Shown piece after piece: positions 23,863-32,445 of a stretch of DNA of 49,069 bases. A model generated the notes under the pieces. That model was given only the letters and a program-made list of their open reading frames with translations. It made no database searches and was not told the origin of the DNA. The position numbers and the translations under genes are program-made. Positions within the stretch are counted from its first letter, which is position 1, and every line of letters begins with the position of its first letter. This DNA is from a virus. The stretch lies in the IMG/VR virus record IMGVR_UViG_3300025325_000039, positions 1 to 49,069 of that record; one strand, written 5' to 3'.

Positions 23863-26585
23863 GGCTGACGAGTAACCGACGCGAGCTCGGGCGCGGAGCG
23901 AGCCGGCATCGAGGCCACCTGCTCCACCGTGTATCGCGACATGCCCCGCAGGTTCAGCAGCCAGTCGACGTCATCGTTCTTGACGTAGGCCCAGCTGCCC
24001 TTCTTGAAGTAGTACCGCGTGCTCGTCTTCGGGCTCCGGTAGCTGTGCTCCGAGGTCAGCGGGCCATCATAGAGGATGGCCGTGAGTCCGTTCGGCGAAC
24101 TCCCCGCAGGCGCCGCCTGAACGCGTGATTCTGGCGATGGGAGCGAGGTCGACGCTGCCCCCTTGCGACATCCTGAGCAGGCCATGAATCGTTCGCCCCC
24201 TTTCCAGAGTCGGTCCCATTGTCGCAGGATAGCAGCCTTCGAATCCTCGAACGCCGCCATGTTTTCCTCGCGCCGGCGGCCCGTGTACTTCCGATAGGTC
24301 CAGAGCGGCAGCGGAATGCGCGTCGAGCAGTACCCGCGATCCGCGAGCGCGATGTGAAACGCCCAATCCTCCCAGGCCGGCAACTGCTCGTCATAACCGC
24401 CGACGGTGCGCCAGGCGTCGACGGGGATCAGCTGCGTGACGGCGCCGATCTGGCCGATGCGGACGAGCAATTCCGGATCCCAGTCCGGATTCCGGAACAC
24501 CTGCCACTGCCCGGGGCCGCTGGGATCCTCCCAGAAGTCGGAGTACGCCACGATGCCCGGCTGTTTGCGGATGACCTCGAACATGAACTCCAGGCACTCC
24601 GGCTCCAGCATGTCGTCCGCATCGAGGGGCAGGTAGTAGCGCGCCCGAGCAGCGGCCACGCCGACGTTGCGAGCATGGGCGACGCCCGTCCTGCCCTCGG
24701 TCTCGATGATTCTCACCCAGGACGGCAACGGAGCGAGGGATTTGCCCGAATCATTGACTACAATGATCTCCCAGCCCCGGAACGTCTGGGCCTCTACAGA
24801 GTCGACAGCGTCGGTGACGAGCCGTTCGTGGCCCGGGCCGACAGGGATGACCACGGAGAGCGCCGGAGGATCGAGAGATGGTACGGGGGGTATTGACCTT
24901 GTCCCCGCTCCTGCCGGCGCTCTCCGCGAGTCTCCGCCGTGCCAGGGGAACCAACGGTGCCACTGCACGGGAGCCTCGAGACGGGACATGGAGGATTCGC
25001 GGTTGCGATAGATGAGAGTGTCCGCTGTCGTGACCATACGCGCGCGGAATCCGTACGACGCCAGCCGGCACCAGAGGTCCGCATCCTCGGCGGTGCGGCA
25101 GCGGCCCCGATAGCCGCCAGTGAGTCGCCACGCCTCCCGCGTGAACATTGAGCAGTAGGGCATGAGATTCTGCCCGCTGAGTTGCCGTTCCCAGACGAAC
25201 TGCTCGGGCCAGCCGCTGTTGCCAGCCGGCAGATCGCGCCGGTAGACGACGGGAGTCCGACCGTCTTCCTCGGTGAAGCGCACGTTGCCGTAGACGGCAT
25301 GCACCGGTTCGAACTCGTCCGGCCGGCCGATCTTCGGGAGCACGCGTTCGTCGAGGGCCGCGGCCAGGTGCGCGAGCGTGTGGGGCGTGAGTTGATCGTC
25401 AGCATCGAGGGGGATGATGTATCGCCCGCGCGCGGCCGCGATGCCTGTGTTGCGCGCGCCCGCGAGGTACTGGTTCGTCTCGTTGTGAATGACCCGAAAC
25501 CGTTTGTCCTTCGCCGCGTAGGCGTCGGCGATGGCGCCGCAGTCGTCTGGCGAGTCGTCGTCGACGACGACACATTCCCAGTCGGGGTCGGTCTGAACCT
25601 CCACGGAGTCGAGAGCATCGGGCAGGTACTGGGCGAGCTTATAGGCAGTGACGACGATGGACGTCCGCGGGCTCGACTCCTCGGCAGCGCGCCGCTCTGC
25701 CAGCTGCCGGTAGAGGCCCGCGTACTGCGCAGCGGCGCGCTCCCACGACCACCGCGCGGCGGTCTCGCGGCAGGCTGCGGCCATCGAATCTCGCTCCACC
25801 ATCGCCTTCTCAAGGGCTACGGCGAGCGCCGCGTAATCGTGAGGGCGCACGAGGAACCCGTCGACGCCGTCGGTCACGATTTCGGCCGCGCCTCCCCAGC
25901 GCCAGCCAACGACAGGCACCCCGCAGGCGAGCGCCTGGAGGATGGAGACCCCGAAGGTCTCGCGCGCCGTCGAGAGATAGGCGCTCGCGCCCTGATGGAG
26001 CAATGCGGCTTCGGCGTAGGATTTGTGCCCGACGATCGTCACGTTGGGCGCCGCTCTCCCGAACGTAGAGACGAACTGCCGTTCGGGTAGGAGCTTGGCC
26101 ACTTCGTTCATGTGATCCGGATCGCAGACCGGATCCGGACGAGTCTTGTCCCAGAGGATGTAGGCCGGTGACACCGGCCTGCCCTGCCACTGGCTAGCGT
26201 CAATGCCATGCCCGATGACGACGGGATCCCGTGCCGTGTGCCGACGGATGGCGCGCGCTACCCAGTCCGTGGGCACGGTGACCGCATCTGCGGATGTGAT
26301 GGCCGCAAGCACCTCGCGGTTCGCATCGTGGCACCAGGACGGCCACTCGAACTCTGACCAATAGAGCCCGTGGCAATGCGCCACGAAGAGCTTTCGCGGC
26401 CATTTTCGCAGCCACTCTCGCGGCATTGTGATGTGGCAGGCGAGGATGTCGGCGTCGGCGGGATTGCCCACAAGCTGGATACCCTGGGCGGGCAACGAGT
26501 TCTGGAGCCCTTCCACGACCCGACGAACGCCACCCTGGCCATCATCCTGGCCGCGCGCTTCCGGCCACATGTGAACCCTGATCAT
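23859..26585 (-). CDS. Triple glycosyltransferase (GT4-GT2-GT2) with C-terminal phage-type domain, 908 aa
   Basis: Residues 1-300 are a GT-B (GT4-like) unit with ARETFGVSILQALACGVPVV at 207-226, the E-x7-E-type donor site. Residues ~308-545 are a GT-A (GT2) unit: TSIVVTAYKLAQYLPDALDS, VDDDSPD at 341-347, PLDADD at 392-397. Residues ~576-795 are a second GT2: LSVVIPVGPGHERLVTDAVD, VVNDSG, PLDADD at 653-658. Residues 801-908 start MACSGCRKG and contain YYFKKGSWAYVKNDDVDWLL, resembling a small phage structural protein; an AAGGGGG site precedes that internal ATG (24185). It probably adds three or more sugars in sequence. The start at 26585 overlaps the 25-aa peptide gene by ATGA. Confidence 0.85.
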   Translation of the reverse strand: MIRVHMWPEARGQDDGQGGVRRVVEGLQNSLPAQGIQLVGNPADADILACHITMPREWLRKWPRKLFVAHCHGLYWSEFEWPSWCHDANREVLAAITSADAVTVPTDWVARAIRRHTARDPVVIGHGIDASQWQGRPVSPAYILWDKTRPDPVCDPDHMNEVAKLLPERQFVSTFGRAAPNVTIVGHKSYAEAALLHQGASAYLSTARETFGVSILQALACGVPVVGWRWGGAAEIVTDGVDGFLVRPHDYAALAVALEKAMVERDSMAAACRETAARWSWERAAAQYAGLYRQLAERRAAEESSPRTSIVVTAYKLAQYLPDALDSVEVQTDPDWECVVVDDDSPDDCGAIADAYAAKDKRFRVIHNETNQYLAGARNTGIAAARGRYIIPLDADDQLTPHTLAHLAAALDERVLPKIGRPDEFEPVHAVYGNVRFTEEDGRTPVVYRRDLPAGNSGWPEQFVWERQLSGQNLMPYCSMFTREAWRLTGGYRGRCRTAEDADLWCRLASYGFRARMVTTADTLIYRNRESSMSRLEAPVQWHRWFPWHGGDSRRAPAGAGTRSIPPVPSLDPPALSVVIPVGPGHERLVTDAVDSVEAQTFRGWEIIVVNDSGKSLAPLPSWVRIIETEGRTGVAHARNVGVAAARARYYLPLDADDMLEPECLEFMFEVIRKQPGIVAYSDFWEDPSGPGQWQVFRNPDWDPELLVRIGQIGAVTQLIPVDAWRTVGGYDEQLPAWEDWAFHIALADRGYCSTRIPLPLWTYRKYTGRRREENMAAFEDSKAAILRQWDRLWKGGERFMACSGCRKGAASTSLPSPESRVQAAPAGSSPNGLTAILYDGPLTSEHSYRSPKTSTRYYFKKGSWAYVKNDDVDWLLNLRGMSRYTVEQVASMPARSAPELASVTRQP

Positions 26586-26659
26586 TCCGCAAGTCTCCAG
26601 AGCGCCAAGCCCAGCCCGAGAATGACCACGTAGATGATCAGCAGGTCGATGTACCTCAC
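26582..26659 (-). CDS. 25-aa single-span membrane peptide
   Basis: Starts at GTG 26659, overlapping the methyltransferase stop (GTGA). It reads YIDLLIIYVVILGLGLALW with a short RLAE tail and ends inside the ATG of the triple glycosyltransferase (ATGA at 26582-26585). Perfect four-base overlaps on both sides argue that it is translated. It may tether a partner to the membrane or only serve coupling. Confidence 0.55.
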   Translation of the reverse strand: MRYIDLLIIYVVILGLGLALWRLAE

Positions 26660-27204
26660 AGGCTCCCTCCCAGATAGGTACCACCCCAGCCCATTCCCCG
26701 GCGGGACCATTCCGCAAGCGTCCCGCTTGCGATGAATGGGGCCAGTGCCAAGGCCACTCCCGGATAGGCATCGGTGTGATCATGCAACCAGACGGGAGAA
26801 CGAGCGCGCAGCGACGGCAACCAGAGCTTGAGCTCCATCGCTGTATCGGCTTGCTCATGCGAAGTGTCGAGCAGCAGTCCGTCGAAGAGGCAACCGTTCC
26901 GGGGCCCATTGGAGGTGTGCGAGCACCAACTTTCCCAGCGATGGGCCCAGCCGCAATTCTTGACGGCTTGCTCCGTCCAGTTCAGTGCATCCTGGCTTCG
27001 ATCCACGCTCATCACGCGCGTGTCATCCGGAAAACGCTCAAGGATGGCGAGCGCTGTGGTGCCGCTGCCCGCTCCGAGATCTGCCACCCAGCGCGGGCGC
27101 TGGGCTCGCCAGTGTGCCTCGAAGAGAGACTGAATCAGGTCGACATCGTCAACAGTCAGGTACTTGCGGGACCGAGCGAGGTCGCGGGCAGGGGATTGCG
27201 TCAT
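26656..27204 (-). CDS. SAM-dependent methyltransferase, 182 aa
   Basis: The start MTQSPARDLARSRKYL at 27204 overlaps the upstream stop (ATGA) and follows a GGAGG-like site. Motif I is VADLGAGSGTTALAI, with the acidic end of beta2 at RVMSVDRSQ; LLLDTSHEQ and VWLHDHTD follow. The short Rossmann core resembles Methyltransf_24-type small-molecule or sugar methyltransferases. In this cassette it probably methylates a sugar. No DNA-methyltransferase motif. Confidence 0.75.
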   Translation of the reverse strand: MTQSPARDLARSRKYLTVDDVDLIQSLFEAHWRAQRPRWVADLGAGSGTTALAILERFPDDTRVMSVDRSQDALNWTEQAVKNCGWAHRWESWCSHTSNGPRNGCLFDGLLLDTSHEQADTAMELKLWLPSLRARSPVWLHDHTDAYPGVALALAPFIASGTLAEWSRRGMGWGGTYLGGSL

Positions 27205-27878
27205 CGTTGATCCGCCCTCGCCTGGATGCTGCCGATGTGCGCGAACAGGTCTCCCACCGGCCGCAGGTTGAGGGGCCAGAGCACCCGCTGACGAGCGGCA
27301 GGCCGGCCGCACCATTCGCGCTCGGTGCTTCCAGGATCGAGTCCCTCCGTCCATGGCCCGACAGCCCGCGCCCAGCGCACAGTTTCGAGCCGTGGATGGC
27401 CCGCTGCGATGTGATGCTCTGCACTCGTGGGATCGAGATGGAGATAGGTCGCGCCGTCGATGTTGAGGACCTCGGCGCGGAGTTGGGCGAGAAATCCCAG
27501 ATAGCCCAACCTTACGCAGCCCCATCCCTCCCGGAGCGGCCGCACGAACTCCTCGGCGTCGAAAAGTCGGAGACACTCCCAATCGTCCTCAAGCGGCAGG
27601 ACCCAGGTCGACTGAGGATGGATTTGCTGCATGGCCAGGTTGTAGGAGGCACCGTAGCCGCGGCGCTCGCTGTTGCTCGTGCGCACCGGCAGTCCGAACG
27701 CATCGCTTGCCAGGTGCGCCAGACATTGGCGATACTCGTCGGCGCTCCCGTCATCGGCGATATGCACGACCAATCGACTGCTCCAGCGGAGGTATTTCGC
27801 GAGGGACGATATGGTCCGGGCAGCGTAATCCCAACGGTCATAGGTCAGAACGGCCACCCCGAGCGTCTCCTCAGCCAT
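27201..27878 (-). CDS. GT2-family glycosyltransferase, 225 aa
   Basis: A GT-A fold is indicated by LGVAVLTYDRWDYAARTISS, the nucleotide-binding acidic site VVHIADDGSADEY, and LEDDWE as the DxD-like metal site. The C-terminal part is short. The start at 27878 overlaps the kinase-methyltransferase gene by eight bases. Donor and acceptor unknown. Confidence 0.75.
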   Translation of the reverse strand: MAEETLGVAVLTYDRWDYAARTISSLAKYLRWSSRLVVHIADDGSADEYRQCLAHLASDAFGLPVRTSNSERRGYGASYNLAMQQIHPQSTWVLPLEDDWECLRLFDAEEFVRPLREGWGCVRLGYLGFLAQLRAEVLNIDGATYLHLDPTSAEHHIAAGHPRLETVRWARAVGPWTEGLDPGSTEREWCGRPAARQRVLWPLNLRPVGDLFAHIGSIQARADQR

Positions 27879-28956
27879 GAGCAACGCGCCAGACCGTCCG
27901 GCTGGCCCGCCGTCCAACGACGGGAATGGTCACGATGGGCGCAGCCTCGCAGCCCAAACCATTGAGCCAGGATTGAACGGCCTCATCGCTGGGGAGCCAG
28001 GCGGGCCCAGGCCCATCCCCGGCGAGTTGCGTCTCGAAGTACAGGATGCCGCAATCCTGCGCAATCTCCATCAGCTTCGCCTCAGCAGCTGCTCGCCCGT
28101 AGTCGCGCACCATGTAGGCGAACGTCGAGAACAGGAGCACGACGTCGAAGTTGAAAGTGTCCAGGTCCATGATGTTGGCCTGGTCGAACTTGACGGGCAT
28201 GTAGCTCCAGAGCTCTCGAGCGATAGCGATGGAGTTCTCCCCGGTGTGGAATCCGCCCGTATCGATGCCTGAGGCGCGCATGCCCTCGCACGCTGCCGCC
28301 GCCACGAAGTCGCCTTGAAAGCACCCGAGATCGCAGAACGTCTTGCCCTTGAGTGGAAGCGCGAGATCCGTGTGCGCCCCCAGGTCCCGCAAGACGGCCC
28401 GCCATCGGCGCGCTACGCGCGGCGTGTCCCCCACCTCTTGACCATCGGCCGGCCACTCCGCAATCGTGCGAAAGCAGAGCCCCGAATCCGACCATGGTTG
28501 CTTCTGCGGAGCGGGTTCGCCGATGAAGTGTGCCTCCTGGAAGTCGATGAGGTACGGCCAGTCGCGTTTGAGGATGATATTCGACGAGGTCATATCCCCA
28601 TGGCGGACGTTCCGGCTACGGAGCTCCCAGAGCAGGCGGATCATGTTGCGGCGAAACAGCTCGCCATCGAGGGGATGATGATCGGACCGCCCCAGGTCAT
28701 TGGACTGGAAGGCGTAGGCTTTGCCCTCGTGCTCACGCACGACCCCTACCCTCGGAGTCGGAGTCATCCCGGAGCCCGCCATCTCATCCAGAAACCGGAT
28801 GTCGTTCTGGAGCGCCCGCCGGTTGTGCGCGTCGAGCGCCACCTTTTCGATGATTCCGCCAGGCAGGCGGTAGACCTCCATGCCGGCGTGGCCGCCGATG
28901 AGCGGGTACGCCTGCAGTTGAGCGCGATGCGCCGCGACTGCCACTGCTAGGCTCAT
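27871..28956 (-). CDS. Kinase-methyltransferase fusion, 361 aa (WbdD-like logic)
   Basis: Residues ~15-170 are a small-molecule kinase-like domain: catalytic loop HGDMTSSN (119-126) and metal-binding LIDFQ (136-140), as in aminoglycoside/LPS-type kinases. Residues ~200-361 are a SAM methyltransferase with CDLGCFQGDF (208-217) and FNFDVVLLFSTFAYM (268-282). A kinase plus methyltransferase in one chain recalls WbdD, which phosphorylates and methylates the end of an O-polysaccharide to stop its growth, but the domain order is reversed. I infer a glycan-capping role. The start at 28956 overlaps the upstream stop (ATGA). Confidence 0.75.
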   Translation of the reverse strand: MSLAVAVAAHRAQLQAYPLIGGHAGMEVYRLPGGIIEKVALDAHNRRALQNDIRFLDEMAGSGMTPTPRVGVVREHEGKAYAFQSNDLGRSDHHPLDGELFRRNMIRLLWELRSRNVRHGDMTSSNIILKRDWPYLIDFQEAHFIGEPAPQKQPWSDSGLCFRTIAEWPADGQEVGDTPRVARRWRAVLRDLGAHTDLALPLKGKTFCDLGCFQGDFVAAAACEGMRASGIDTGGFHTGENSIAIARELWSYMPVKFDQANIMDLDTFNFDVVLLFSTFAYMVRDYGRAAAEAKLMEIAQDCGILYFETQLAGDGPGPAWLPSDEAVQSWLNGLGCEAAPIVTIPVVGRRASRTVWRVAHG

Positions 28957-29645
28957 GAATACCTCCCCCACCGCGGCGGCTTCCAATCCCGGGTCAGGAT
29001 GTTGCGCGTCTCCAAGATGACGCTCTGCCATGGTCCGCGCTGCGCCGTATCCGTGTCCGGATGCGAGCGGTAGTTGTAGAGCGGAGCGCCGTTCGCGATC
29101 GGGCGCAGGGCGCCAACGTCGGGATGCGTCATCAGGATTGAGATGAGTGCGCTGTCTGGAGCTCCCGATGCCGTCTCGACGGGGAAGCCCCCTGTGCGGT
29201 CCCAGAGGTGCTTGTGAACGACGGCCGCGTTGCACGGCACGGTCTGCGTTTCGCCGCTCTCCATGTAACGCACGCCGTAGTACCAGTACGTGCGTTCCGC
29301 TTCCTGCTCGGGGATCTGATGCGCGGACTCCCACCATGCCTCGATGGCCGTGGGCTCCAGCGTGTCATCTGCACCGAGCATCAGAATCCACGATCTGGAA
29401 GCCAGCGCCACGCCGCAATTGAAGGCGGAGGCCACCCCGATATGCCAGGGGGCACGCCAATAGCGTAGGAGGCTCTCTCGGCGTGGCAGATACTCGGATG
29501 GAATCGGAGCCACGTCGTCTACGATGAGAATCTCGTAGGGATGGGTCGTTTGCGCAGCGACCGAGTCCAGGCATTCCTCGATCCAGCGCTGATGTGCCTC
29601 CAATGGACCGAGCGGAATCACGACCGTCATGGGCGCGGTCGTCAT
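28953..29645 (-). CDS. GT2-family glycosyltransferase, 230 aa
   Basis: The start MTTAPMTVVIPLG at 29645 overlaps the reductase stop (ATGA). GT-A motifs are CLDSVAAQTTHPYEILIVDD and LMLGADDTLEP. The rest has GGFPVETASGAPDSALI, typical of the acceptor side. A single catalytic domain without membrane spans, so probably cytosolic or peripheral. Confidence 0.8.
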   Translation of the reverse strand: MTTAPMTVVIPLGPLEAHQRWIEECLDSVAAQTTHPYEILIVDDVAPIPSEYLPRRESLLRYWRAPWHIGVASAFNCGVALASRSWILMLGADDTLEPTAIEAWWESAHQIPEQEAERTYWYYGVRYMESGETQTVPCNAAVVHKHLWDRTGGFPVETASGAPDSALISILMTHPDVGALRPIANGAPLYNYRSHPDTDTAQRGPWQSVILETRNILTRDWKPPRWGRYS

Positions 29646-30472
29646 TCGTCGGCTCCATCGCGCCGAAGCGCCTCCTCGAGCGACGGCAGCGTCCAAAGCG
29701 GCCCGCTGGGCAGAAGCGTGCGGTTGATGCGCGGCTCCGGCAGCAGCCGAATCACGGAGACCGCCCCATCGTGGCGCGCCAAGGATTGCAGCGCCGCCGC
29801 TTTGCAAATGGGGAACTCGGTCGCTAGGTGCACGATCCGTCGGCTGTCTCGCGGCACTCCCTCCGCCTGGATAGCCCGGAGCAGCTGCACGGCGACGGCG
29901 CGCACGGTCGAGCCCGACCAGTAGGCATGAGTCCAGCCGTCGCCGGCGTAACCGACATCCCGCCACCAGCGCCAAAGCCCATGTCGCGTCGTCACGAAGG
30001 ACGTTCGCACGATGAGGCCCGCAGGAACCTGCTCCCCGAGCGCCTTCGTCCAGCCGTAGGGATCGATGGGCGCTAATGGGCTATCGACTCTGTGCCCCGG
30101 GCCCGCTCCGAGTCGATCGTTTGGCGCTGATGCGAGCCCGCTTGGCGGCCATATGGCCCGGGCCCAGGCGTCGGCCCCGACGCCAAACACGCAGTCGGTG
30201 GAGATGCCGACATAGCCGGCACCGCACCTTTGGGCTTCAGCGCTAAGGCGAAGGGGTATCGCCGCATTCGATTCAATCTGCTCGGCGGCGGGAGCACCTG
30301 GCAGTCTACCGATGCAGTTGATGACGATGTCATCTGCCCCATATGGGCCCATGCCAGTCGGCAGCAGCGAGTCAGCCATCAGCAACTCCGAAGGCTCCTC
30401 GTCCGCGCGGTCCCAGGCCCAACGAAGCGCCGTGCCGAGCGCCCCACGGTGGCCGAACAGATAGATGGTCAT
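29642..30472 (-). CDS. RmlD-like nucleotide-sugar reductase (extended SDR), 276 aa
   Basis: The N-terminal Rossmann motif is FGHRGALG. VINCIGRLPG, VGISTDCVFG and the catalytic PYGWTKALGE (Y-x3-K) follow, all characteristic of dTDP-4-dehydrorhamnose-reductase-type sugar-nucleotide enzymes. It would reduce the 4-keto intermediate made by the dehydratase next to it. The ATG at 30472 overlaps that gene's stop. Exact substrate unknown; an epimerase role is the alternative. Confidence 0.75.
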   Translation of the reverse strand: MTIYLFGHRGALGTALRWAWDRADEEPSELLMADSLLPTGMGPYGADDIVINCIGRLPGAPAAEQIESNAAIPLRLSAEAQRCGAGYVGISTDCVFGVGADAWARAIWPPSGLASAPNDRLGAGPGHRVDSPLAPIDPYGWTKALGEQVPAGLIVRTSFVTTRHGLWRWWRDVGYAGDGWTHAYWSGSTVRAVAVQLLRAIQAEGVPRDSRRIVHLATEFPICKAAALQSLARHDGAVSVIRLLPEPRINRTLLPSGPLWTLPSLEEALRRDGADE

Positions 30473-32445
30473 ACGTGCTCCGCCTCGTCGAGTGCTGCCG
30501 CGATCTCCGCTGCGCTCCAGTTCCCGGCCAGTGGTCGATCGCTCCGGAGCTCGAACCGCTCAGCGGGATGGAGCGCCTTCACCGTCGGCGCCAAAACCGT
30601 CCAGAACGGCCCCTCCTTCAGGGCCCGCTTAGCCTCACTCGAGGTCAGCAGGGTCTCGTGGGCTTTCTCACCGGCACGGTCCCCAACCTGGACGTACTGC
30701 ATGTCGCCCACGGCACCGTGCACGGCCGTGAGAAGCGACGACGCGCGCGCGGAGTACACCGTCACCGTCCCGCTCGGTGCATCCGCCGCGGCCAGGATGG
30801 TGTCTATCGCCTCGCCGCTTGTCATCCAGAACCGCGTCATGTCCGGGTTCGTGACCGTCACCTGCTCGCCTGCCCGCACCTGCTGGCGCATGCGAGGGAG
30901 CGCGGAGCCCGTCGACCCGATGACGTTGCCGTAGCGAGCGACAACGAAGCGCGAAGCAGCGTTCCAGCGCGCCGCCTCCTGCCAGAGCCGCTCCATGAGC
31001 AGTTTCGTTGCGCCGTACGTGTTGACCGGCATGCAGTTGTGGACGATGACCCCCCCTGCAACAAAGTTGTGAGTACCCTCCACATCGAGACAGTAGACAT
31101 TACGCCGAGGCCGATCCCCCTTCGTGACCTTTACCGGAGCAATGTACGGGAGGGACGGGCCGAACCTCCAGTGACGTTCTTCATAAGGCGGAGCCCAATC
31201 CGGCAGCTTGCGACGCATGTGCCCCATCACATATGGACCGATCGCAGCAAAAAAGCGAGCGCTTGCGTCGGCCGTGAGTCGCGTCTCTGGATAAGGGCCC
31301 CACTTGCCCACGCGGACCATGAGGACGTGCGCCGGGAATCCATGTAAGGTCAGTTGGTCCGCCAACCATTGCACATCCTCAACTGAGAATCCGTGGGTTG
31401 CCAAGCGCGCGTGATAGGTACGGCCCCCATTCGTGCGACTTACACAACCGTCATCCATGTACCACGCGGCCAACATTTGGGCTGACCAAGCATCGAGAAC
31501 GTCTCGGCGGCAGACAATCTTCTTGCCGCTTGGATACCAATGCTCCCTCATCTGACCAAGGGCCGCTCCTGCGGAATGGGGAAGCCGGGCGACGATATCT
31601 TGCCACTCCTGGTCTCGATTGCCGTGGCTCGTTTGTAGCCGAGCACGGCCTGACCCATTGCGTGTCAAGAAAGCATCACCCAACAGGCACCCCACGGTCG
31701 TGGCGAATTGCCGTGCATTCGGTGCTTCTTCGCCGGTGACGATATGATCCCCGGTCCTGAGTGCAGCTGCTGGTATCCATCCATCAGGAGTCAGGACGAG
31801 ATGATCCTCCGTCAGCCATGCTCGCTGCGATTGCCCGCGATGCTGGTGCGCATGTTCGTAGCTGAGACCGAGCATTGTTCGGCCCGCCCTCTGATTCTTA
31901 TGCCATCCCGTGATTCGGGCGGTCCGAAGCCCGTCGTTGGCGAGTGTGACGACCTCCCCGTCACACTGATCGTGCACCAGCTTGGCGATGCGGACCGTGC
32001 GGCCGTTTGCCAGACGAACGGGCGCAAAGTAATCCAAACAGGCCTTGTCTGTTGAGATGGCGATGGCGAGCGGCGTCTGGGCGCGAGCACAGGCGAGTGC
32101 CACGCTGGCACTCCCCAGCACATTGACCCGGTAGGTGTCCCAGGCATTGCTCTCTGAGAGGTCGACATATTTTGATGCCGCAGCATGGATGACGGCATCG
32201 GGCTGCACTTCGGCCATGGCGAGATCGAACGGCGTCAGGCCATCACCGCTGTAGCGGAAGCAGACGTCCCCCCGGATCGCTTTCGTGACGTTGGGGAAGC
32301 GCTCGAGGACCGGACGGTGTTTGCCGTCGTCGCGACTGTAGATGACGAACTGGGCCGGCCAGTGTTCGTTGAGTGCTCGCTGGTAGAGAGCCCGCGCGAT
32401 GAATCCCGCGCCTCCCGTGACCAGCACCGTGCCGCGAAGCTGCAC
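30469..32445 (-). CDS. Nucleotide-sugar 4,6-dehydratase (FlaA1/PseB-like) interrupted by an intein
   Basis: 658-aa precursor from GTG 32445 (GGGGGG 5 bases upstream). Removing the intein (residues 136-470) leaves ~323 aa. The extein is an extended SDR: VTGGAGFIA, GDV, HAAASKYVDLSE, AISTDKA, then PVNTYGATKLLMERL with the Y-x3-K pair, and FWMTSGEAID. This set is typical of polysaccharide-biosynthesis dehydratases that convert UDP-GlcNAc-type sugars to 4-keto-6-deoxy forms. The intein separates STDKA from the YGATK active-site motif, so activity requires splicing. It is the first gene of the cassette, 179 bases downstream of the capsid gene. Confidence 0.88.
   Translation of the reverse strand: MQLRGTVLVTGGAGFIARALYQRALNEHWPAQFVIYSRDDGKHRPVLERFPNVTKAIRGDVCFRYSGDGLTPFDLAMAEVQPDAVIHAAASKYVDLSESNAWDTYRVNVLGSASVALACARAQTPLAIAISTDKACLDYFAPVRLANGRTVRIAKLVHDQCDGEVVTLANDGLRTARITGWHKNQRAGRTMLGLSYEHAHQHRGQSQRAWLTEDHLVLTPDGWIPAAALRTGDHIVTGEEAPNARQFATTVGCLLGDAFLTRNGSGRARLQTSHGNRDQEWQDIVARLPHSAGAALGQMREHWYPSGKKIVCRRDVLDAWSAQMLAAWYMDDGCVSRTNGGRTYHARLATHGFSVEDVQWLADQLTLHGFPAHVLMVRVGKWGPYPETRLTADASARFFAAIGPYVMGHMRRKLPDWAPPYEERHWRFGPSLPYIAPVKVTKGDRPRRNVYCLDVEGTHNFVAGGVIVHNCMPVNTYGATKLLMERLWQEAARWNAASRFVVARYGNVIGSTGSALPRMRQQVRAGEQVTVTNPDMTRFWMTSGEAIDTILAAADAPSGTVTVYSARASSLLTAVHGAVGDMQYVQVGDRAGEKAHETLLTSSEAKRALKEGPFWTVLAPTVKALHPAERFELRSDRPLAGNWSAAEIAAALDEAEHV
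31036..32040 (-). mobile_element. Intein with LAGLIDADG homing endonuclease, 335 aa
   Basis: It begins with Cys (CLDYFAPVRLANGRTVRI, block A) and has TEDHLVLTPDGWIPA (block B, T-x-x-H). It contains two LAGLIDADG helices, VGCLLGDAFL and MLAAWYMDDG, each with its Asp. It closes with NVYCLDVEGTHNF (block F) and VIVHN followed by extein Cys+1 (block G). All splicing residues (Cys1, block B His, penultimate His, terminal Asn, Cys+1) are present, so splicing and homing both look intact. G+C on sampled lines is lower (101/180 at 31381-31560) than in the flank (83/120 at 30481-30600), consistent with recent arrival. Confidence 0.92.

Noticed and set aside
26586-26909. N-terminal extension of the triple glycosyltransferase
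   Set aside because: It overlaps the methyltransferase gene and the 25-aa peptide; GT4 homology begins at MIRVHMWPEA.
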